This document shows, one piece after another, positions 5,867-12,228 of a stretch of DNA of 12,734 nt; within the stretch, counting starts at the first letter, position 1, and every line of letters starts with the position of its first letter. The notes below the pieces were generated by a model. The model worked only from the letters and a program-made list of their open reading frames with translations. It was not told where the DNA came from and searched no databases. The DNA comes from an uncultured Alphaproteobacteria bacterium (lineage in GTDB: Bacteria; Pseudomonadota; Alphaproteobacteria; Rhizobiales; Beijerinckiaceae), in NCBI GenBank assembly GCA_937903315.1, contig CALCZO010000002.1, positions 1 to 12,734 on the forward strand, read 5' to 3'. The translations under genes were made by a program, and so were the position numbers.

Positions 5867-7291
5867 ATGAGCAAGGCTTCCGCCTGGGAACGGGACATCG
5901 AGGACGATCAGCGCCGGATGATCGCCGATATGGTGGCGCGCGCACGCGCCGCGATGGACACGATCAAGGACTATGATCAGGCGCAGGTCGATCGTCTCGC
6001 CCAGGCGCTCGGATGGGCCTGCGGCAACGAGAAAACCTTTGTCCGCATTGCCCAGATGGGCGTTGACGAGAGCGGCATCGGCGACCGTGAGGGCCGTGCC
6101 GGAAAGCGCTTCAAGATCCTCGGCGTGCTGCGCGATGCACTGCGCGGCAAGTCCGTCGGCGTCATCGAGGTCGACGAAGCCAAGGGCATCACCAAGATCG
6201 CCAAGCCGGCCGGCGTCATCGCCTCGCTGATCCCGACCACCAACCCCGAACTGACCCCGCCGGTCACCGGCATCTATGCCATCAAGTGCAAGAACGCCGT
6301 GATCTTCTCCCCCCACCCGCGGGCGAAAAAGACCACGTTCGAGATGGTCCGCGTCATGCGCGAGACGATGAAGAAGCTTGGCGTGCCCGAGGACATCTTC
6401 CAGTGCGTCGAGAAGCCGTCGATCCCGCTGACCGGCGAGTTGATGGCCCAGTGCGACCTGACGCTGGCCACCGGCGGCAAGCCGATGGTGAAGGCCGCCT
6501 ACTCCTCCGGCAAGCCGGCCTACGGTGTCGGCGCCGGCAATTCGACCATGGTCATCGACGAGACCGCCGACATCAGGGAGGCGGCCTACAACTCTCGCGT
6601 GTCGAAAACTTCGGACTATGGTTCGGGATGCTCGGCCGACGGCAACCTGCTGATCGACTCGCGAGTCTATGACGCGATGCGTGATGCGCTTGTCGCGGAA
6701 GGCGGCTATCTCTGCAACGACATCGAGAAGGCCAAGCTCGAACGCGCCCTGTGGGACGATCACGGCCACCGCACCATCGACACGGTCGCCGTCTCGGCCC
6801 AGAAGATCGGCCAGATCGCCGGCTTCGCGATTCCGGCCGACCGCAAGTTCATCATGGTCGAGCATGACCGGATCGGCAAGGACCAGAAGTTCTCGTCCGA
6901 GAAGCTCAGTGTCGTGATGGCACTGTTCAAATTCAACGGCTTCGACGACGCGATCGACAAGGTTCGTCAGGTCTACGAGGTCGGCGGCAAGGGTCATTCC
7001 TGCGGCATCTATTCGTTCAGCGACGACCACATCATGCGGCTTGCTGCCGTCGCGCCGGTCTCGCGCATGATGGTGCGTCAGCCCCAGTCAAAGGCCAACG
7101 CCGGCGCCTTCAACAACGGCATGCCGATGACCTCGTCGCTCGGCTGCGGCATCTGGGGCGGCAACATCACCAACGAGAATGTCTCGCTCAAGCACTACAT
7201 GAACGTGACCTGGGTCTCGCGGCCGATCCCCGAAGATCGTCCGTCGGACGCCGAGCTGTTCGGCGAGTTCTACAACACCGAGACGCTCTGA
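5867..7291 (+). CDS. CoA-acylating aldehyde dehydrogenase (SauS / AdhE N-terminal type)
   Basis: This 474-residue enzyme belongs to the CoA-dependent aldehyde dehydrogenases that convert an aldehyde, CoA and NAD(P)+ to an acyl-CoA. Motifs in order: IPTTNP (122-127), the cofactor-fold segment AVIFSPHPRAKK (144-155), LATGG (200-204), GVGAGN (220-225), catalytic C255 in SDYGSGCSADGN, SSEKLSVVMALF, and LGCGIWGGNITNENV near the C-terminus. Length and motifs resemble sulfoacetaldehyde dehydrogenase SauS and the aldehyde dehydrogenase half of AdhE. The AdhE iron alcohol dehydrogenase half is absent, as is any microcompartment-targeting extension. The Shine-Dalgarno favours the ATG at 5867; 5861 is the alternative. 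The gene is 17 nt after the isomerase gene. The next gene encodes a ThDP enzyme that could supply its aldehyde. A sulfonate substrate is possible, but no sulfonate transporter or Xsc is nearby. Confidence 0.86.
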   Translation: MSKASAWERDIEDDQRRMIADMVARARAAMDTIKDYDQAQVDRLAQALGWACGNEKTFVRIAQMGVDESGIGDREGRAGKRFKILGVLRDALRGKSVGVIEVDEAKGITKIAKPAGVIASLIPTTNPELTPPVTGIYAIKCKNAVIFSPHPRAKKTTFEMVRVMRETMKKLGVPEDIFQCVEKPSIPLTGELMAQCDLTLATGGKPMVKAAYSSGKPAYGVGAGNSTMVIDETADIREAAYNSRVSKTSDYGSGCSADGNLLIDSRVYDAMRDALVAEGGYLCNDIEKAKLERALWDDHGHRTIDTVAVSAQKIGQIAGFAIPADRKFIMVEHDRIGKDQKFSSEKLSVVMALFKFNGFDDAIDKVRQVYEVGGKGHSCGIYSFSDDHIMRLAAVAPVSRMMVRQPQSKANAGAFNNGMPMTSSLGCGIWGGNITNENVSLKHYMNVTWVSRPIPEDRPSDAELFGEFYNTETL

Positions 7292-7300
7292 CCCCGCATT

Positions 7301-7320
7301 CCGGGCGCAGCCGCGCCCGG
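7301..7320 (+). repeat. Perfect GC-rich hairpin between the aldehyde dehydrogenase and ThDP genes
   Basis: Eight-nt arms CCGGGCGC (7301-7308) and GCGCCCGG (7313-7320) enclose an AGCC loop, starting 9 nt after the stop codon. No T-tract follows and the next gene starts at 7352. It is better read as an intercistronic mRNA-stabilising or attenuating element than as a full terminator. Confidence 0.6.
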
Positions 7321-7351
7321 TCCCGCACGCCCGGCCCGAAGGACGAGACCG

Positions 7352-9118
7352 ATGAAAGACCTGATTTCCAACCAGCTGGTGCGCTACCTCGAAAACCGGG
7401 GCGTCACCCACATCTTCGGCCTCTGCGGGCACACCAACATCGCGGTGCTGTCCGCGATGGCCAACACCCGTCTGCATTTCGTCAATGTCCGGCATGAGCA
7501 GATCGCCGCGCATGCCGCTGATGGCTATGCGCGCGCCACCGGCAAGGCCTCCGTGCTGCTGTCGCATCTCTCGCCCGGCCTGACCAATGCGGCGACCGGC
7601 GTTGCCAATGCGGCGCTTGACTGCATCCCGATGGTCGTCATCGCCGGCGACATTCCGAGCTACTACTACGGCAAGCACCCGCATCAGGAGGTCAACCTCC
7701 ATGCCGATGCCAGCCAGTATGAAATCTACCGCCCGTTCGTGAAGCGGGCCTGGCGGGTTGATACGCCCGAGCTGTTCCCCGAGATACTCGAAAAGGCCTT
7801 CCTGCTCGCCGAAAGCGGCCAGCCCGGCCCGGTGCTGGTCAATGTGCCGATGGATGTTTTCTCGGCCAAAATCGACACGGCCCTGTTCGATCGGCTCAAG
7901 GGCAACACCAAGGCGCTGGTCAGGCCCTCGATCGATGACGAGACGGCGCGCCGCATCGTCGAGACGATGGCGACTGCGAAAAGCCCGGTCATCTATGCCG
8001 GCGGCGGCGTCGCCCTGTCAAAGGCCTACGCCGAACTCGCCGATTTCGTCGAGCACCTCAACATGCCGGTCGCCCATTCGCTGATGGGCAAGGGCGTCCT
8101 GCCCGATGACAACCCGTTCACGCTGGGCATGACCGGGTTCTGGGGCACGAAGTTCACCAATGACACCTGCCTCGCGGCCGACTGGGTGCTCGGTCTCGGC
8201 ACCCGCTTCAAGGAGGCCGATTGTTCAAGCTGGTATCGCGACTACACCTTCAACTTCCCGCCGACCAAGCTGATCCATATCGACATCGAACCGCAGGAAA
8301 TCGGCCGCAACTTCCCCACCGAGATCGGCGTCGTCGCCGACCTGAAATCCGCGCTGAAGGTGCTCAACCGCGTGGCGCGCGAGATGTACCCGAACGGCGT
8401 CAAGCGGCCGGAACTGGCCCGAACGATTGCCGCCGAACGTGTGGCCTTTGCCGATAAAAACAGGGCGATGGCAACCTCCGACGCCTTCCCGATGATGCCC
8501 GAGCGCATCCTCGCCGACCTGCGCGCTGCCATGCCGCGCGATGCGTTCCTGACCTCGGACGTCGGCTGGAACAAGAACGGTGTCGCCCAGCAGTTCCCGA
8601 TCTATACCCCCGGCTCGATCCTCATTCCCGGCGGCTTTGCCACCATGGGCTTCGGCCCGCCGGCGGCCGTCGGGGCCAAGATCGCCTTTCCCGACCGGGT
8701 CGTCATCAGCCTTGTCGGTGACGGAGGCTTCGGTCAGAACCCGGCGGTCCTCGCAACCGCCGCCGAACAGAACGCTCCGGTGATCTGGGTGGTGATGAAC
8801 AACAACGCCTTCGGCACCATCGCCGGGTTGCAGAAGGCGCATTACGATCTGACCTATGGCACGGTGTTTCCCAAGGACGCCTCGATCGCGGAGCAGAAAC
8901 CCGATTACGCGGCGATCGCCCGTGCCTACGGCGTCGATGGCGTGCGCATCCGCTCGGCGGCGGAGTTCAAACCGGCACTGGAAGCCGCCATCGCCTCGGG
9001 CCGCCCGACGGTGATCGATGTCGCAATGATCAACAATCCGACCCCGACCTCGGGCCACTGGAACATCCTCGACATCTACTCGCCCGATCGGCACGTCAGC
9101 CACGTCTCGACCGATTGA
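7352..9118 (+). CDS. Thiamine diphosphate-dependent enzyme, acetolactate synthase-like superfamily, substrate unknown
   Basis: This 588-residue enzyme has the three-domain plan of the acetolactate synthase/pyruvate oxidase superfamily. The pyrimidine-binding domain carries the activating glutamate E49 in NVRHEQIAAHAADGYAR. The central domain spans roughly 190-330. The diphosphate-binding domain carries GDGGFGQ (456-462) and, about 25 residues on, MNNNAFG (482-488). AAGGA 8 nt before the ATG supports the start. The segment SYYYGKHPHQEVNLH (103-117) is unlike the usual acetolactate synthase active-site stretch, and the N-terminus does not resemble sulfoacetaldehyde acetyltransferase (Xsc) as I remember it. 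There is no small regulatory subunit nearby, so branched-chain amino acid synthesis is unlikely. Similar-sized ThDP enzymes open cyclic diketones (cyclohexane-1,2-dione hydrolase, IolD). A role as a C-C cleaving enzyme feeding the adjacent acylating dehydrogenase is inferred. Confidence 0.83.
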   Translation: MKDLISNQLVRYLENRGVTHIFGLCGHTNIAVLSAMANTRLHFVNVRHEQIAAHAADGYARATGKASVLLSHLSPGLTNAATGVANAALDCIPMVVIAGDIPSYYYGKHPHQEVNLHADASQYEIYRPFVKRAWRVDTPELFPEILEKAFLLAESGQPGPVLVNVPMDVFSAKIDTALFDRLKGNTKALVRPSIDDETARRIVETMATAKSPVIYAGGGVALSKAYAELADFVEHLNMPVAHSLMGKGVLPDDNPFTLGMTGFWGTKFTNDTCLAADWVLGLGTRFKEADCSSWYRDYTFNFPPTKLIHIDIEPQEIGRNFPTEIGVVADLKSALKVLNRVAREMYPNGVKRPELARTIAAERVAFADKNRAMATSDAFPMMPERILADLRAAMPRDAFLTSDVGWNKNGVAQQFPIYTPGSILIPGGFATMGFGPPAAVGAKIAFPDRVVISLVGDGGFGQNPAVLATAAEQNAPVIWVVMNNNAFGTIAGLQKAHYDLTYGTVFPKDASIAEQKPDYAAIARAYGVDGVRIRSAAEFKPALEAAIASGRPTVIDVAMINNPTPTSGHWNILDIYSPDRHVSHVSTD

Positions 9119-9127
9119 TCTTGCCGC

Positions 9128-9157
9128 GCCGCCCGCTTCGGTCCAGAACCGGGCGGC
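9128..9157 (+). repeat. Hairpin between the ThDP and dehydroquinate dehydratase-like genes
   Basis: Eight-nt arms GCCGCCCG (9128-9135) and CGGGCGGC (9150-9157) are perfectly complementary. An alternative inner stem pairs CGGT with ACCG. It begins 9 nt after the ThDP stop codon, has no T-tract and lies 35 nt before the next ATG. It probably modulates transcript stability or read-through inside the operon. Part of it recurs upstream of the alcohol dehydrogenase gene. Confidence 0.55.
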
Positions 9158-9192
9158 ACGACAGGGTTCAACCGCCAACAGGAAACGCCGCC

Positions 9193-9639
9193 ATGTCCCG
9201 CCTCATCTTCGTCCTCAACGGCCCCAACCTCAACCTGCTCGGCAAGCGCCAGCCGCAGATCTACGGTCACGAGACCATGGAGGATGTCGAGCGGATGTGC
9301 CGCGAGACGGCCGGGGAACTGGGCTGCGACATCCGCTTCCACCAGTCCAACCGCGAATACGAGATCATCGACTGGGTGCATGAGGCGCGCCAGATCGCCG
9401 GCGGCCTGCTGATCAACCCGGCTGCCTTCACCCACACCTCGGTCGCCATTCTCGATGCGCTCAACACCTTCGAGGGGCCGGTGGTCGAATGCCATATCTC
9501 GCAGGTCCACAAGCGCGAGGCGTTCCGCCATCATTCCTACGTCTCGCACCGCGCCGATGCGGTGATGGCCGGCTTCGGCACCCATGGCTATGTGCTCGGC
9601 GTCCGCCACCTTGCCCGGCTGCTGACGGCAGCCAAGTAA
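9193..9639 (+). CDS. Type II 3-dehydroquinate dehydratase homologue with variant active-site neighbours
   Basis: This 148-residue protein is a full-length member of the type II dehydroquinase family, small dodecameric enzymes that dehydrate 3-dehydroquinate. Family motifs are clear: NGPNLNLLG (9-17), R19 and catalytic Y24, SN at 52-53, INPAAFTHTS (74-83), H101-I102-S103 and FRHHSY (111-116) with R112. The catalytic residues Y24, H101 and R112 are kept. Several usual neighbours differ: Q20 for Glu, Y56 for Gly, A77 for Gly, F79 for Tyr and Q104 for Asn. The start is an ATG with AGGA upstream; a longer frame from 9115 overlaps the ThDP gene and is not supported. Placement in a catabolic operon beside a dehydrogenase argues for quinate-like catabolism or a related substrate rather than chorismate synthesis. 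Confidence 0.88.
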   Translation: MSRLIFVLNGPNLNLLGKRQPQIYGHETMEDVERMCRETAGELGCDIRFHQSNREYEIIDWVHEARQIAGGLLINPAAFTHTSVAILDALNTFEGPVVECHISQVHKREAFRHHSYVSHRADAVMAGFGTHGYVLGVRHLARLLTAAK

Positions 9640-9649
9640 GGCATCGGCC

Positions 9650-10489
9650 ATGATCATCACCGGCAAGACCGCGCTCATCCCGCACATCGGGTATCCGACG
9701 GGCTCGTTCAAGGCGCCGATGATCTACAATCCCTATTTCGCCCATGCCGGGATCGACGCCGTCGTCGTGCCGATGGGCGTGCCGGCGGACGCCTTCGACA
9801 GCGCGATGCCGGCCATCTTCGCCTTCACCAATTTCCATGGCGCGCTGATCACCATGCCGCACAAGGTGCGCGTGGTGGACCTGCTCGACGAGGTCTCGAC
9901 CGAGGTGAAGATCGCCGGCTCCTGCAATGCCGTCCGCCGGCTGGCGGACGGGCGACTGGTTGGCGACATGTTCGACGGCGAGGGGTTCGTCCGCGGCGTG
10001 CTACGCAAGGGGCAGGTCCTCGCCGGCAAAAGTGGGCTGGTCGTCGGCTCTGGCGGCGTCGGCTGCGCCATCGCCGCGTCGCTGGCCCGCGCCGGCGTCG
10101 CCCGGCTCGGCCTCTACGATGTCAACCCGGCCGCCGCCGCAGCGCTCGGCGGCCGGCTGCACACCCACTACCCGGCCATCGAGATCGTCACCGGTTCGAA
10201 CGACCCCGCCGGCTACGATGTTGTCGTCAACGCCACCCCGCTCGGCATGAACACGGGCGATCCGATGCCGGTCGATGTTGCGCGCATCGCCCCATCCGCC
10301 TTCGTCGGCGAGGTGGTGATGAAGCAGGAGACGACCGCGTTTCTCGCCGCCGCGATGGCACGCGGCTGCAAAGTGCAGATCGGTCTCGACATGCTGTTCG
10401 AGATGATACCGGCCTATATCGAGTTCTTCGGCTTTCCCACGACGACGCCGGAAACCCTGCGTCGCCTCGCCACCATCCCGCCGGGCTGA
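9650..10489 (+). CDS. Shikimate dehydrogenase-family oxidoreductase with altered substrate pocket, probably NAD-dependent
   Basis: This 279-residue protein has the AroE family plan: an N-terminal catalytic domain and a C-terminal Rossmann domain. The catalytic pair is present as K72 (MPHK) and D109 (MFDGEGF), with N93 in SCNAV. The cofactor loop GSGGVG (133-138) and NATPLGM (194-200) are also typical. The residues that normally hold shikimate are lost: at residues 14-23 the two serines of AroE HSKSP are Phe and Ala (GYPTGSFKAP), and the late conserved glutamine is Met (GLDMLFEM, 245-252). After the second Rossmann strand the sequence is LYDVN (D157), not the NRT motif of NADP-dependent AroE, pointing to NAD. 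The gene starts 10 nt after the dehydratase-like gene and ends the operon. It probably oxidises a shikimate-like alcohol that is not shikimate. Confidence 0.85.
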   Translation: MIITGKTALIPHIGYPTGSFKAPMIYNPYFAHAGIDAVVVPMGVPADAFDSAMPAIFAFTNFHGALITMPHKVRVVDLLDEVSTEVKIAGSCNAVRRLADGRLVGDMFDGEGFVRGVLRKGQVLAGKSGLVVGSGGVGCAIAASLARAGVARLGLYDVNPAAAAALGGRLHTHYPAIEIVTGSNDPAGYDVVVNATPLGMNTGDPMPVDVARIAPSAFVGEVVMKQETTAFLAAAMARGCKVQIGLDMLFEMIPAYIEFFGFPTTTPETLRRLATIPPG

Positions 10490-10511
10490 TCAGACCGGCA
10501 GCCGGTCATCA
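10487..10511. terminator. Bidirectional terminator-like hairpin containing both convergent stop codons
   Basis: GACCGG (10493-10498) pairs with CCGGTC (10502-10507) around a CAG loop. After a 2-nt bulge, TGAT (10487-10490) pairs with ATCA (10508-10511). The outer pairs are the stop codons of the two convergent genes, which are only 19 nt apart. There is no T-tract on either strand, so intrinsic termination would be weak and transcripts may overlap. Confidence 0.5.
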
Positions 10512-11666
10512 GTCGGCAATCTCCGGCCACGGCAGGATGGTCGATTTGACCGTCCGCATCGCCATTGCATCCTCGACTGCCTGCGTCACGCCGCTTTGCG
10601 TGAACGGATAGATCGTCTGCATCTCCAGCCACGGATACTTGTTGCGGGTCTTGTACAGCATCTCGACCCCCAGCGGCAGATCGTTGGCGGTGAACGCCCA
10701 GGAGCCGAGCACGTTGAGATCCTTGGTGCAGATGCGATGCCAGTTGGTCTGAATCGACCCCGCATCGGTGAACTGGCCCATCTCGACATAGGTGCCGCCG
10801 TCGCGCAGGAACTCGATGCCCTCCGGCCCCGCCGTCGGATGGCCCGAGCAATCGACCACGAGATCGGCCCCGAACCCGCCGACGATGTCGCGCACGCGCC
10901 TGATGCGTTCGTCGGCAGTCTTGTAGTCCTCGATGTTGACGGTCGCCTCGGCACCGAACTTGCGGGCGAGCTTGAGTCGCGGCTCTTCCGGCGCGCCGAC
11001 GCAGATCACCCGCCCCGCCCCCATTTCCTGCGCGGCGGCGACTGCAAGGATGCCGATCGGCCCCGATCCCTGGATCACCACCGTATCATTCCAGTTGAAC
11101 CCGCCAACCGAGCGCGCCCGGTTGAGCGAACGGATGCCGGAGGTCAGCGGTTCGGACAGCGAGCCGAGACGCAGCGACATGTCGTCAGGCAGCTTGTAGA
11201 TCTTGGTGCCCGGCAGCATGCCGAGATCGACATAGACATATTCGGCCCAGCCGCCCCACAGATGCGGGGCCTTGTCAAACCCGAGATAGCGCCCGTAATA
11301 GACCGGCGTCAGGCATTTGTTGGCGGTCTGCGGATAATGCAGGCAATAGTCGCACGAACCGCACGGCATCAGCGGCGGGATCATGATCTTCGAGCCGACC
11401 TCGAGCGGCTTGCCCATGAAGTCGGCCTTCAGCTCCGGCCCCTTCTCGACGATCACCCCGCCGATTTCATGACCGAGCGTGAACGGCCAGGGCAGTGGCT
11501 TGGGCCAGTGGCCCTTGAGGATATGCTGATCGGTGCCGCAGACGCCGCAGGCGCCGATCTTGATCAGCGCGGCCTTCTCGGGAACCGCCGGCCACGGCAC
11601 GGTCTCGATCTTCGGCTTGGCGCCCGGCCCGGCGAAGGTTGCGACGCGAATGTCAGGCTTGCCCAT
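10509..11666 (-). CDS. Zinc-dependent alcohol dehydrogenase (medium-chain family)
   Basis: This 385-residue medium-chain dehydrogenase/reductase oxidises a secondary or primary alcohol with NAD(P). Catalytic zinc ligands are C43 (GVCGTDQH) and H66-E67 (GHEIGG), with E172 (LSEPLTSG) also conserved. The structural zinc lobe has C102, C105, C108 and C118; the last gap is 9 residues rather than the usual 7. The cofactor loop is GSGPIG (200-205). The second Rossmann strand ends in CVGAP rather than the acidic residue typical of NAD enzymes, so cofactor preference is unclear. The protein is longer than most members, with an insert around residues 78-92. GAGG 6 nt before the ATG supports the start. 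The gene converges on the catabolic operon, has its own promoter and probably acts in the same pathway, though this is inferred only from proximity. Confidence 0.9.
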   Translation of the reverse strand: MGKPDIRVATFAGPGAKPKIETVPWPAVPEKAALIKIGACGVCGTDQHILKGHWPKPLPWPFTLGHEIGGVIVEKGPELKADFMGKPLEVGSKIMIPPLMPCGSCDYCLHYPQTANKCLTPVYYGRYLGFDKAPHLWGGWAEYVYVDLGMLPGTKIYKLPDDMSLRLGSLSEPLTSGIRSLNRARSVGGFNWNDTVVIQGSGPIGILAVAAAQEMGAGRVICVGAPEEPRLKLARKFGAEATVNIEDYKTADERIRRVRDIVGGFGADLVVDCSGHPTAGPEGIEFLRDGGTYVEMGQFTDAGSIQTNWHRICTKDLNVLGSWAFTANDLPLGVEMLYKTRNKYPWLEMQTIYPFTQSGVTQAVEDAMAMRTVKSTILPWPEIAD

Positions 11667-11686
11667 GGTGTCCTCTTGGCATGATC

Positions 11687-11702
11687 CGGCCCAGAACCGG
11701 GC
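11687..11702 (-). repeat. 16-nt motif shared with the operon spacer at 9139-9154
   Basis: The plus strand reads CGGCCCAGAACCGGGC here and CGGTCCAGAACCGGGC at 9139-9154, identical at 15 of 16 positions. Both copies are intergenic. It lies in the leader of the alcohol dehydrogenase gene, in opposite orientation to transcription compared with the other copy. It could be a degenerate palindromic repeat or a coincidence of GC-rich sequence. Confidence 0.35.
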
Positions 11703-11726
11703 ACCATCCCTGCGGCGCGCGGCGAC

Positions 11727-11764
11727 CTGTGATCACAGTGTCAGAGGCAATGCCGTGCTGTCAA
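11727..11764 (-). promoter_or_regulatory. Promoter and palindromic operator of the alcohol dehydrogenase gene
   Basis: On the minus strand a perfect -35, TTGACA (11764-11759), is followed after 16 nt by GACACT (11742-11737) as a poor -10. A perfect 12-bp palindrome, CTGTGATCACAG (11727-11738), overlaps the end of that -10 and the expected transcription start about 60-70 nt before the ATG. A protein bound there would block initiation, so a repressor is plausible. The half-sites resemble the CRP halves TGTGA/TCACA but lack the 6-nt spacer, so CRP is unlikely. No candidate regulator adjoins it. Confidence 0.5.
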
Positions 11765-11779
11765 ACACTCCGCGCCACC

Positions 11780-12223
11780 TCAGCCCCCGGCTGGCCTGAC
11801 CAGCAGCGTCGCGCCATCGACGCCGGTGACGGTCACCATAGTGCCGGCCGCAAGGTCCGCCCCGCTGACGCGCCACACCGTGTCGTCGACGCGGATGCGC
11901 CCGAACCCGCCACTGATCGCCTCGTCGAGCGTAAAGGTCCGTCCGACCAGGTGCTCGACCCGCGCATTGAGCGAATCGGCCGCATCCGTCCGCCCCTTGC
12001 GGTAGTTCAGCCGCCAGGCCGCCACCGATGCCGCAATCGCCAGCAACCCGAACACGACGAGTTCAGGCTCCCACGCCATCGGGTAAAGCGCTGTCACCGC
12101 AGCCATCACCAGCGCGGCAATGCCGATCCACAGCGGAAATCCGCCGGGAAACACCAGCACCTCGACCGCGATCAGCATCAGCCCGAGCGCCAGCCAACCC
12201 CATGCGCCATAGCTGCCCATCAT
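11780..12223 (-). CDS. NfeD-like short membrane protein with OB-fold domain
   Basis: This 147-residue protein is a short-form NfeD homologue, the usual genomic partner of SPFH/stomatin-like proteins in membrane-quality or lipid-microdomain systems. Three hydrophobic segments cover about residues 6-24, 29-46 and 54-70, with the typical PGGFPLWIGIAAL between the first two. A soluble beta-rich OB-fold domain follows from about residue 85 to 144 (VGRTFTLDEAISGG, VDDTVWRVSG, VTVTGVDGATLLV). It lacks the N-terminal ClpP-like protease domain of long NfeD proteins. Two ATGs are adjacent at the start; the first has GGAG 8 nt upstream. The gene follows the SPFH stop by 5 nt, so the two form an operon, unrelated to the catabolic genes by any visible feature. 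Confidence 0.88.
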   Translation of the reverse strand: MMGSYGAWGWLALGLMLIAVEVLVFPGGFPLWIGIAALVMAAVTALYPMAWEPELVVFGLLAIAASVAAWRLNYRKGRTDAADSLNARVEHLVGRTFTLDEAISGGFGRIRVDDTVWRVSGADLAAGTMVTVTGVDGATLLVRPAGG

Positions 12224-12228
12224 GGTAC

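Noticed and set aside
4641..7030. Two long minus-strand open frames (434 and 412 codons) inside the catabolic operon
   Set aside because: They lie opposite well-supported enzymes, overlap each other, have no family motifs and are Arg/Asp/Gly-rich as GC shadow frames are.
7352..9118. Sulfoacetaldehyde acetyltransferase (Xsc), which would fit a SauS-like neighbour
   Set aside because: The N-terminal segment HIFGLCGHTNIAVLSAM and the HPHQEVN region do not resemble Xsc as remembered, and no phosphotransacetylase or sulfonate transporter is nearby.
9193..10489. Housekeeping aroQ and aroE of chorismate biosynthesis
   Set aside because: They sit in a regulated catabolic operon and carry substitutions at conserved substrate-contact positions, so the biosynthetic gene symbols were withheld.
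10596..11684. A 362-codon plus-strand open frame opposite the alcohol dehydrogenase, with similar shadows at 3101-3979 (plus) and 8225-9178 (minus)
   Set aside because: No domain motifs are visible and each lies opposite a gene with conserved catalytic residues.
11727..11738. CRP site upstream of the alcohol dehydrogenase
   Set aside because: The TGTGA and TCACA halves are contiguous, whereas CRP needs a 6-nt spacer.
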